Assembly: GCA_023435985.1 (NCBI GenBank) | Contig: JAEZKY010000036.1 | Span: forward strand, 1 to 10,981 | Origin: Bacillota bacterium | GTDB taxonomy: Bacteria > Bacillota > Clostridia > Clostridiales > Clostridiaceae | Reading direction: 5' to 3' | Length of the DNA stretch: 10,981 nucleotides | Shown: piece by piece, positions 6,496 to 10,981 of the stretch | How the letters are laid out: each line of letters opens with the position of its first letter | How positions within the stretch are numbered: position 1 is the first letter of the stretch | Notes under the pieces: model-generated | What the model was told of the DNA's origin: nothing | What the model saw: only the letters and a program-made list of their open reading frames with translations | Database searches by the model: none | Position numbers and translations under genes: made by a program

Positions 6496-6660
6496 ATTGA
6501 AAGCATAGATGCATACTCTAAAGTTAATGATGCTCTTGGAGCAATAATCAAAAAATATCCTGAACGATTCTTTGGAAGTGCCACTCTTTCATTAAAAGAC
6601 CCGGAACCAGACTGCAAAAAACCTTAACGTTGCGTAAAACAATATGGCTTTGTTAGAGCC
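6496..6660 (+). pseudogene. Amidohydrolase-2 (ACMSD-like) internal remnant with in-frame stop
   Basis: The frame reads NDALGAIIKKYPERFFGSAT, LSLKDPEPDCKKP, a TAA at 6625..6627, then in the same frame RCVKQYGFVRA. Amidohydrolase_2 family proteins carry exactly this order: NDxLAxIVKKYPDRFxGFATLPLxDPExAxKELERCVKxxGFVGA. The stop codon thus replaces part of the expected ELER helix, and no start, N-terminal metal site (TxHxH) or C-terminal histidine/aspartate segments are present. This is a fragment from the first third of such an enzyme. From 6661 to 6760 no recognisable protein or RNA is seen on either strand. Confidence 0.55.
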
Positions 6661-6760
6661 TTTCTTTTTATTGTGCCAATACTTAATAACCTCGTTTACT
6701 CCATCTTGTAATTCCTTTAATAATTTCCTCGTAAAGAATAAAAATTTTTATGAAAACAAC

Positions 6761-6809
6761 TTGCTTTTTATATCTAAAAGATATATACTGAATACATCTT
6801 TTAGATATA
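6761..6809 (+). promoter_or_regulatory. Promoter of the padR-MFS operon with a 14-bp inverted repeat around the -10 box
   Basis: -35 TTGCTT (6761..6766) and -10 TATACT (6784..6789) are 17 bases apart. TATATCTAAAAGAT (6769..6782) and ATCTTTTAGATATA (6796..6809) are perfect reverse complements placed in the spacer and just after the start site, so the -10 box lies in the loop. A protein holding both arms would block polymerase. The PadR protein encoded 16 bases downstream is the obvious candidate. AGGAG (6811..6815) is the ribosome binding site. Confidence 0.7.
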
Positions 6810-6825
6810 TAGGAGTGAATTAAAA

Positions 6826-7356
6826 ATGCTGAATGAACTTTTTATTTTAGGTGAATTAATGGAAGAACCTCAAAGCGGTTATGATCTACGTTATGCATTG
6901 CAAGTCTCTTTAGGCCGTCATCGTAAAGCCAGCTATGGTGTGATCTATCCACTACTTGAAAAATTAGAAAAGGATGGTTTTGTAGAAATAACCACTGTAG
7001 GCTCAGATGGAAAAAATAAAAAAGTCGCTACTATTACGGAAAAGGGAAAAGAGCGTTTTTTTAAACTAATGAAAATGCCCGTTCCAAGTAGTGCTCACAA
7101 TGCTGATATATACTTAATAAAGCTTGATGTTATGCAGCATCTTGCTCTAAATGAACAAATCCAATTATTAGAGCAATTCTATCAGGAACAAAAAGACATC
7201 ATAGAAGATGCACAAGATGCACTTCAAAAATTAGCTAAAGAAAATTCAAAGGATCACTGGTATGCAAGTAAAAAATTTGAGTTACGACTACAACAAGCCA
7301 ATGCCGCAATAGAATGGATTAAAAAATTCAAACGTGAAATGAAAAAAGAATGGTGA
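6826..7356 (+). CDS. PadR-family transcriptional regulator
   Basis: A 176-residue PadR repressor. Residues 1 to about 85 form the winged helix typical of the family: LNELFILGELMEEPQSGYDL, then the recognition helix region ASYGVIYPLLEKLEKDGFVE, and a wing ending ITEKGKERFFKLM. Residues 95 to 176 match the Vir_Tscrpt/PadR C-terminal dimerisation helices (LLEQFYQEQKDIIEDAQDAL, then ANAAIEWIKKF), rich in charged coiled-coil positions. ATG is ten bases after AGGAG, and a strong autoregulatory-looking palindrome lies upstream. Its stop is five bases before the MFS exporter start. PadR genes coupled to efflux genes usually sense the pump's substrate, often phenolic or cationic lipophilic compounds; the ligand is not visible here. 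Confidence 0.92.
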   Translation: MLNELFILGELMEEPQSGYDLRYALQVSLGRHRKASYGVIYPLLEKLEKDGFVEITTVGSDGKNKKVATITEKGKERFFKLMKMPVPSSAHNADIYLIKLDVMQHLALNEQIQLLEQFYQEQKDIIEDAQDALQKLAKENSKDHWYASKKFELRLQQANAAIEWIKKFKREMKKEW

Positions 7357-7361
7357 ACTGA

Positions 7362-8726
7362 ATGAAAAAAGAAATAAAAATAGCCTTATTAATGGCTGCT
7401 AGTCTCTTTATGGAAATTTTGGACGGAACAATTGTAACCACGGCATTGCCTAAAATGGCTCAATACTTTCATACAAGCTCGGCAACAATTGCTTTACTCG
7501 TAAGTGTATATTTAATTACAGTTGCCGTTTTCATCCCTTTAAGTGGATGGATGGCTAATAGATTTGGAAAAAAGAAAATTTGGATTATTGCTGTCATAAT
7601 ATTTGCCCTTAGCTCATTAAGCAGTGCAATAGCACCTAACTTCTCGCTTCTTTTAATAATGAGAATTATACAAGGAATTTCTGGTGCTTTGATGACACCT
7701 ACAGCAAGACTGATTGTATTAGAAAAGACACCAGCTTCACAGCTATTAAAAATGTTTAGCTATCTCATTTGGCCTGCACTCATAGCACCAGCAATAGCAC
7801 CGGTGGTTGGAGGATTTCTTGTTACCTACTGGAACTGGCAATGGATTTTCTTGATTAATGTCCCAATTGGTTTAATTATAGTATTAATAGGAATAAGGCT
7901 AATAGATACTGATAAAGAGAAGAATATAGCTGCATTTGATCTTTTAGGCTTTATAGAAATTTCATTTTCATCCGGAATAATTTTAGTTGGAGCAGAATTA
8001 GCTACTCATGGAAAAAACTATTGGACTAGTGCATTAGGATTATTTGTTTTAGGAATAATATTGAGCTTTATAGTTTTCCAGCACTTGAAGAAATCAGAAA
8101 ATCCATTATTTTCACTTGATTCATTAAAAATAGCTTCTTTTAGAATCTGTCAAACAAGTGGTTCTATTTTGTGGCTATGTGTTGGAGCATTACCTTACAT
8201 ATTAACGATCTTTTTACAAACAGTCTTTCATTGGTCTGCAGTAAAAGCTGGTAGTTATGTGCTATTTATTTTTCTCGGGAATATTGGAATAAAACCATTT
8301 ACTAATCCAATTATTCGTAAATTAGGCTATCGCGGTGCACTATTATCATCATTTGGAATGGTATTTGTTACATCAATCGCCTTAGCGTTTATTCAAATTA
8401 ATACTTTACCTATTTGGATAATGCTTCTTGCACTAATTTCAGGTGTAGGACGTTCATTAGCTTTGACTGCTTATAGCGGCTTGAGTTTTTCTGAAATAGC
8501 CCCTCAAGATCGAAATAGTGCAAATACTTTAAATGCTGTTGTTTCAACATTGGCTCAAGGGATGGGTATATCACTTATTACAGTTGTTGTTAATTTACTA
8601 CAAATTTTCTTTTCAACTACTACTGCATATGAATTAGGTTTTATATTTCTTGGTCTATTAATGATATTTCCAGTAATCGAAGTAATGTTTTTACCTAAAA
8701 ACATTGGGCATGCAACAATTAGCTAG
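7362..8726 (+). CDS. DHA2 (EmrB/QacA-type) MFS drug:proton antiporter
   Basis: A 454-residue inner-membrane exporter, probably with 14 helices. Family motifs are in order: D1-like LDGTIVTTALP with Asp21 in helix 1; motif A GWMANRFGKKK (62 to 72) between helices 2 and 3; motif B RIIQGISGALM (Arg101, Gln104, Gly105) in helix 4; motif C ALIAPAIAPVVGGFL (139 to 153) in helix 5, diagnostic of antiporters. WQWIFLINVPIG (159 to 170) is typical of DHA2 proteins. The frame is intact. GGTGA (7352..7356), overlapping the padR stop, is a weak ribosome binding site, so translation is likely coupled to padR. Substrates cannot be read; multidrug or a specific toxic compound sensed by PadR is plausible. Confidence 0.92.
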   Translation: MKKEIKIALLMAASLFMEILDGTIVTTALPKMAQYFHTSSATIALLVSVYLITVAVFIPLSGWMANRFGKKKIWIIAVIIFALSSLSSAIAPNFSLLLIMRIIQGISGALMTPTARLIVLEKTPASQLLKMFSYLIWPALIAPAIAPVVGGFLVTYWNWQWIFLINVPIGLIIVLIGIRLIDTDKEKNIAAFDLLGFIEISFSSGIILVGAELATHGKNYWTSALGLFVLGIILSFIVFQHLKKSENPLFSLDSLKIASFRICQTSGSILWLCVGALPYILTIFLQTVFHWSAVKAGSYVLFIFLGNIGIKPFTNPIIRKLGYRGALLSSFGMVFVTSIALAFIQINTLPIWIMLLALISGVGRSLALTAYSGLSFSEIAPQDRNSANTLNAVVSTLAQGMGISLITVVVNLLQIFFSTTTAYELGFIFLGLLMIFPVIEVMFLPKNIGHATIS

Positions 8727-8773
8727 TTTTACTCGCTGCATATGTAACACACTGAATAAGTTGTTATGAACTA

Positions 8774-9183
8774 TTGGTATTTATAAAAAACAAATTTACA
8801 ACTGTTTATGTTAATAATCATATCAATGACAAATTAACAAATATTTTTCCTGAAATAGTTAAAATAGACTGCCTAATTGTGAGGACACCGATATATATGC
8901 TTCAGGTTAGTGGAATAACAAAAAATTTTCTAGACAGATTGCGCCCTTTTTTAAAGCCTAATTTTACAGCTAAACACTTACCTGGCAAAAAGTACGTTAC
9001 AGTAACATGCAGTGGTGCGCCAGCAGCATCATTCAGTAATGTTACAGAATATTTAAAACAATTTTTTCTTACTTTAACATGGAAAATGCAGGAAATATTA
9101 TTGTGGAAGCTCTAAAGGAAAGACATGATATTAGTCAGCAGCCAAATGTTTTAGTCGAAGAACTAGATAGAAAATTAGTTTAA
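8774..9183 (+). pseudogene. Flavodoxin-fold NADPH:FMN reductase-like gene, 5'-truncated and frameshifted
   Basis: The frame from 8774 reads INDKLTNIFPEIVKIDCLIV, then RTPIYMLQVSGITKNFLDRL and GKKYVTVTCSGAP. A GTPIYMGxxSGxxKxFLDR segment is the FMN-binding loop of NADPH-dependent FMN reductase / flavodoxin_2 proteins. The first 60 or so residues (the GSPRxxGNT phosphate loop and the Cys-containing stretch) are absent, and there is no start codon or ribosome binding site: only a TTG in poor context. After YLKQFF the frame slips at a run of six T (9062..9067). The original frame resumes at 9079 with MENAGNIIVEALKERHD and ends at TAA 9181..9183. Both lesions make a working protein unlikely. It follows the MFS gene by 47 bases on the same strand. 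Confidence 0.7.
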
Positions 9184-9186
9184 GTT

Positions 9187-9330
9187 GGGACTGTGAAAAA
9201 AAGTCTATAAATTAATAGAAGTAATAGCTTTTTATGATAAAATAAAAATATCATAGGAGGCTATTTTTATGTCAAGGAAAAAGAGAAGCAATGAGTTAAG
9301 GAAAAAACAAATGATCAAAACGGTAGGAAA
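9187..9330 (+). mobile_element. 5' end of an IS-like transposase gene (possibly IS256 family), truncated
   Basis: GGGACTGTGAAAAAAAGTC (9187..9205) begins three bases after the preceding pseudogene stop and looks like an insertion-sequence terminal repeat. It is followed by an inverted repeat TATGATA...TATCATA (9233..9255), a strong ribosome binding site AGGAGG (9255..9260) and ATG at 9269. The first codons, MSRKKRSNELRKKQMI, resemble the basic start of IS256-type transposases (MARRK...NELRK...). After about 20 codons the frame enters unrelated sequence and stops at 9412. No other end of the element is in the window. Family assignment is tentative; the fragment could also be another basic small protein. 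Confidence 0.35.
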
Positions 9331-9499
9331 AGATAATAGTTTATTCTGCCTTCATGTTTTATTTCTCTTATTCTACTTAATCTACCTAAAGAATATACAT
9401 CCCGAATATTAATCCATGGCTTATATTTATCTTCTTTCCCTGTGCCTATCCATCTTTAATCATTTTAGTTGCATCTAAATTTATTTTTCTTTTTGCCAT
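9315..9499 (-). pseudogene. tnsA: TnsA (Tn7-like transposase endonuclease) 5' remnant, frameshifted
   Basis: A perfect ribosome binding site (GGAGGTGA, 9505..9512) precedes ATG at 9499 on the minus strand. The first frame reads MAKRKINLDATKMIKDG and stops. With one base restored at 9449 it continues IGTGKEDKYKPWINIRDVYS, then LGRLSRIREIKHEGR. This fits the opening of TnsA proteins, where a G-R-G-Q-G segment is followed by YKPWLxVRDVxSxGRxxRxxGxKTGR. The nuclease core (Glu, Asp, QxK residues) would follow but is lost: past about 9340 the sequence joins the IS-like fragment. So two mobile-element 5' ends face each other across a deletion. TnsA cuts the 5' ends of Tn7-type elements together with TnsB; no TnsB or TnsC is seen here. 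Confidence 0.6.
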
Positions 9500-9530
9500 T
9501 CACTTCACCTCCATTAATAAAGTTCAATCA

Positions 9531-9581
9531 AATATTGTCTTGTCAATATATAAGAAAATTAATACAATAATGACTTGACAA
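9531..9581. repeat. Pair of 16-bp direct repeats upstream of the tnsA remnant
   Basis: AATATTGTCTTGTCAA (9531..9546) and AATAATGACTTGACAA (9566..9581) share 13 of 16 positions, and all three differences are A/T swaps. They are 35 bases apart in the same orientation, upstream of the tnsA remnant. Short repeats of this sort occur in the ends of Tn7-like elements as TnsB sites. The second copy also supplies the TTGACA -35 box of the marR promoter. The resemblance could be chance in such AT-rich DNA. Confidence 0.35.
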
Positions 9582-9603
9582 AAGTGTATAGTAACCATAT
9601 ACT
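9575..9603 (+). promoter_or_regulatory. marR promoter with overlapping 19-bp operator
   Basis: -35 TTGACA (9575..9580) and -10 TATACT (9598..9603) are 17 bases apart. The 19-mer GTGTATAGTAACCATATAC (9584..9602) fills the spacer and covers the -10 box. It is an imperfect inverted repeat (GTGTAT / ATATAC) of the same kind as three sites downstream. The expected start of transcription, six to seven bases past the -10, falls on or right next to the A of the ATG at 9610. Confidence 0.75.
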
Positions 9604-9609
9604 ATTGAC

Positions 9610-10083
9610 ATGGATAAATTTATAAATAACAAACATCAAATTGCATATAATTCTCTGGATTTAGGGTTTGCTTTGACTGACCTTGATAAAAAAACTCGCT
9701 ACTTCGGAACGGATGTACCGATTTTTCACTCTGAAATACATGTAATAAAGGTCATTGCGGAACATCCTGGTATTCATGTGGGTGGACTTGCCGATATTCT
9801 AGGAGTAACAAAAGGATCTGTTTCCGAAATTCTCAAAAAGCTAGAGAGAAAGGCTCTGGTTATAAAAGAAATTGATGATCTTAATTTGTCTAGATATTCA
9901 TTAAGTCTGACTGAAAAAGGTAAAAAAGCTCATAGCAACCATATGCTCTATCATTCTATTGTAAATAATATGGTTGAAGCTGAACTACAAAATGCCTCCG
10001 AACATGAATTGGAGTTTTTATCAAACTTTTTGTCGAGCCTGATAAACAAGGTTAAATTTTTTAATGAAAATTTTGACGAATAA
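9610..10083 (+). CDS. MarR-family transcriptional regulator, apparently leaderless
   Basis: A 157-residue MarR protein. After an N-terminal dimerisation helix, residues 38 to about 105 form the winged helix: FHSEIHVIKVIAEHPGIHVG, then the recognition segment TKGSVSEILKKLERKALV and the wing IKEIDDLNLSRYSLSLTEKG with the conserved D...R pattern. Residues 110 to 157 form the C-terminal dimer helices. No cysteine is present, so thiol-based sensing is unlikely. No ribosome binding site precedes ATG; the -10 box ends only six bases before it, so the message probably begins at the start codon. No other plausible start exists before residue 111. The 19-bp palindrome in its promoter recurs before the three small ORFs downstream, so it probably controls itself and them. 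Confidence 0.9.
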   Translation: MDKFINNKHQIAYNSLDLGFALTDLDKKTRYFGTDVPIFHSEIHVIKVIAEHPGIHVGGLADILGVTKGSVSEILKKLERKALVIKEIDDLNLSRYSLSLTEKGKKAHSNHMLYHSIVNNMVEAELQNASEHELEFLSNFLSSLINKVKFFNENFDE

Positions 10084-10096
10084 AAGCTTTAGGAAA

Positions 10097-10129
10097 GTGT
10101 ATGGTTGCTATACACATTTTTATTATAAT
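10097..10129 (+). promoter_or_regulatory. 19-bp operator and -10 box of small-peptide gene 1
   Basis: GTGTATGGTTGCTATACAC (10097..10115) has perfect six-base arms GTGTAT/ATACAC. TATAAT (10124..10129) follows after eight bases. No TTGACA-like box is present at the right distance; the operator occupies the -35 region. AGGAGG (10136..10141) follows at the expected transcription start. Confidence 0.7.
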
Positions 10130-10148
10130 TAAGTTAGGAGGTGTTAAC

Positions 10149-10346
10149 ATGAAAAGAAAAAGATCATCAAAGCCATATATGGCTTCTGATAATAGTGAAG
10201 TAAGTGAGCGGAGGTATAAACAAATACTTGAAGTTGATGAAAAGACTTTGTGGGTTATCTATAATTCTTTAGCCTCATGCGTTCCATTTGGTTTTTACCC
10301 GTATGAATGCCCAATACTTCCACCAGTCAATTCCTTTAATAAATAA
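10149..10346 (+). CDS. Small hypothetical peptide, copy 1 (65 residues)
   Basis: Starts at ATG 10149, seven bases after AGGAGG; an upstream in-frame ATG at 10101 lies inside the operator and is rejected. The peptide has a basic start (MKRKRSSK), a charged middle (SEVSERRYKQILEVDEK) and an aromatic, hydrophobic end: LWVIYNSLASCVPFGFYPYE then CPILPPVNSFNK. Two cysteines (44 and 54) are nine residues apart, in a segment with Trp, Phe and Tyr. No family recognised. Leader-then-core layout would suit a modified peptide precursor, but no modification enzyme is in the window. Compared with copy 2, a four-base insertion near 10340 closes the frame early; without it the tail NNKLENNKIDKLLKK would follow. 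It may therefore be slightly truncated. Predicted to be under MarR control. Confidence 0.7.
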   Translation: MKRKRSSKPYMASDNSEVSERRYKQILEVDEKTLWVIYNSLASCVPFGFYPYECPILPPVNSFNK

Positions 10347-10412
10347 TAAGTTGGAAAATAATAAAATTGATAAACTCTTAAAAAAGTAAGATGAATAAAC
10401 AATTGTATCCAG

Positions 10413-10445
10413 GTGTATGGCTGCTATACGCATTTTCAGTATAAT
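10413..10445 (+). promoter_or_regulatory. 19-bp operator and -10 box of small-peptide copy 2
   Basis: GTGTATGGCTGCTATACGC (10413..10431) keeps the operator with one arm mismatch. TATAAT (10440..10445) again follows after exactly eight bases, and AGGAGG lies at 10452..10457. As in unit 1 there is no recognisable -35 box. Confidence 0.7.
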
Positions 10446-10464
10446 TAAGTTAGGAGGTACTAGC

Positions 10465-10734
10465 ATCAAAAAGAAAAAATCATCAAGGCTATATATGAGT
10501 TATGATAATAGTGAAGTGAGTGAGCAAAAGTATAAACGTAAAATACCTGAAACTGATGGGCGAAATTTATGGGCTGCTGAATTGAGTTTATGGGCTATCT
10601 ATAATTCTTTAGCCTCATGTGTTCTCTTTGGTTTTTACCCATATGAATGTCCAATATTTCCACCAGTCAATTCTTTTAATAATAAGTTTGAAAATAATAA
10701 AATTAATAAACTCTTAAAGAAGCAAGATGAATAA
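10465..10734 (+). pseudogene. Small hypothetical peptide, copy 2 (start codon ATC instead of ATG)
   Basis: The frame matching copy 1 begins at 10465 with ATC where copy 1 has ATG, at the same spacing from AGGAGG. It then runs 89 codons to TAA at 10732..10734. It keeps NSEVSE, a longer middle with LWAAELSLWAIYNS, then LASCVLFGFYPYECPIFPPV and a charged tail FENNKINKLLKKQDE. Cys52 and Cys62 keep the spacing seen in copy 1. Options: translation from ATC at low level, from the internal ATG at 10495 (79 residues, weak AAGG before it), or none. The ATG at 10417 is inside the operator. The coding frame shows no internal stop, so loss of the start, if it is one, is recent. I list it as a pseudogene for want of a normal start. 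Confidence 0.6.
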
Positions 10735-10748
10735 CTAATTGTATTCAA

Positions 10749-10781
10749 GCATATAGTAATCATACACCTTTTGCCTATAAT
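10749..10781 (+). promoter_or_regulatory. Fourth 19-bp operator and -10 box
   Basis: GCATATAGTAATCATACAC (10749..10767) is the most diverged copy, with two mismatches between the arms; its right arm ATACAC is intact. TATAAT (10776..10781) lies eight bases further, the same spacing as in the two preceding units. A ribosome binding site AAGGAAG (10788..10794) follows. Confidence 0.6.
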
Positions 10782-10801
10782 TTATGTAAGGAAGATTAGT
10801 C

Positions 10802-10876
10802 GTGTATGAAAAATATGAGTTATTCTTCGAGGAAAAGCCTATTCTATCAAGGGAAGAATATTTAAGAGTTATATAA
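10802..10876 (+). CDS. Possible 24-residue peptide, GTG start
   Basis: GTG at 10802 lies seven bases after AAGGAAG and opens a 24-codon frame reading MYEKYELFFEEKPILSREEY then LRVI and TAA. It has no similarity to the duplicated peptide and I recognise no family. It follows the fourth operator and a TATAAT box at normal distance, so transcription is likely. It may be a small peptide in its own right, a leader, or the broken start of a larger gene: an SREEYLR end is seen in many unrelated proteins. Confidence 0.35.
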   Translation: MYEKYELFFEEKPILSREEYLRVI

Positions 10877-10886
10877 ATTAAGGATA

Positions 10887-10973
10887 TTGTTTTCACCATT
10901 TAATAACGATACAATGAGAGACTCTAAATATGATAATTAATGTAAAAAAGACCATATCACATTTTAAGGAGAG
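10887..10973 (+). promoter_or_regulatory. Promoter and ribosome binding site for a gene starting at the window edge
   Basis: -35 TTGTTT (10887..10892) and -10 TACAAT (10910..10915) are 17 bases apart. AAGGAGAG (10966..10973) follows about 50 bases later. Seven bases after it the window ends with an A that could open an ATG. The next gene is therefore just outside, on the plus strand; its identity is unknown. Confidence 0.45.
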
Positions 10974-10981
10974 ACTATATA

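Larger units (their letters stand above)
10097..10739 (+). repeat. Tandem duplication of an operator-promoter-ORF unit
   Basis: Unit 1 runs from 10097 to about 10412 and unit 2 from 10413 to about 10739. They align end to end: operator, eight bases, TATAAT, AGGAGG, and an ORF with shared NSEVSE, IYNSLASC, FGFYPYECPI and PPVNSFN segments. Unit 2 is 20 bases longer, accounted for by eight extra codons before LWAIYNS and four fewer bases after NSFN. The stretch before the third operator (10734..10748) also resembles the one before the second, so the duplication boundary falls at the operator. Confidence 0.85.

Noticed and set aside
6661..6745. Minus-strand stretch reading LLKELQDGVNEVIKYWHNKK
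   Set aside because: It looks protein-like, but I could not assign a family, it has a stop just upstream and no start signal, and it overlaps the end of the amidohydrolase fragment.
10101..10148. Upstream ATG starts (10101 and 10417) for the two small peptides
   Set aside because: Both ATGs lie inside the 19-bp operator, upstream of the expected transcription start and of AGGAGG.
10275..10469. Minus-strand open frame of 64 codons
   Set aside because: It runs across the junction of the two peptide units, opposite their coding strand and through an operator; it arises from the duplication.
10149..10734. AgrD-type quorum-sensing peptide
   Set aside because: There is a charged C-terminal tail in copy 2, but two cysteines and a long basic, polar leader do not fit AgrD, and no AgrB-like gene is present.
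10097..10781. CRISPR-like array because of regularly recurring 19-mers
   Set aside because: Spacing is over 300 bases, the intervals are related coding units, and each repeat is followed by a promoter box.

Overview
The DNA is strongly AT-rich, the ribosome binding sites are strong (AAAGGGGGA, AGGAGG, GGAGGTGA), and the genes are typical of a low-GC Firmicute, most likely a saccharolytic Clostridium. This rests on composition and protein resemblance from memory; no database search was run.

Left part (1 to about 5960, all minus strand). A sugar-acid and xylan-oligosaccharide locus reads right to left: an IclR-family regulator, a YagE-like DHDPS-family aldolase, a YagF/YjhG-like dehydratase, a GH43 beta-xylosidase, a collapsed GH5-like glycosidase remnant, and the first 40 codons of a GPH-family sugar symporter that runs off the window. 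Apart from the GH5 remnant, this is the gene set of the E. coli CP4-6 yagE-yagF-yagG-yagH plus yagI(xynR) locus for xylonate. The likely route is import by GPH, hydrolysis by GH43, dehydration of the aldonic acid to a 2-keto-3-deoxy acid, then aldol cleavage to pyruvate plus an aldehyde. The IclR gene has a near-consensus promoter. A shared element (GTTTCA, then ATTTG) lies at its start site and also in front of the aldolase gene, which suggests one repressor for both units. A cre-like site precedes the GH43 gene.

Middle part (about 5970 to 6760). This is about 800 bases without an intact gene. It holds decayed 3' or internal pieces of an HxlR regulator, an EFR1-type ferredoxin and an amidohydrolase, plus a repeated GTGAATTATAAC-type motif.

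PadR and MFS (6761 to 8726). A PadR repressor gene is coupled to an EmrB/QacA-type drug exporter. A 14-bp inverted repeat flanks their promoter -10 box, a likely autoregulated efflux operon. Next come a truncated, frameshifted flavodoxin-fold reductase, the first bases of an IS-like transposase gene, and a broken TnsA (Tn7-like) 5' end in opposite orientation. This is a recombination scar.

Right part (9575 to the end). A MarR-family gene appears to be transcribed from its own ATG (leaderless). A 19-bp near-palindrome, consensus GTGTATRGYNRYYATAYRC, overlaps its promoter. The same element recurs three more times downstream, each exactly 8 bases before a TATAAT box. The first two of these start a tandemly duplicated unit encoding an unrecognised small peptide (65 and about 89 codons), the third a 24-codon ORF. 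This MarR plus repeated operator plus small-peptide array is the part of the window I cannot match to a known system. A promoter and ribosome binding site at the right edge show that another gene starts at about 10981.
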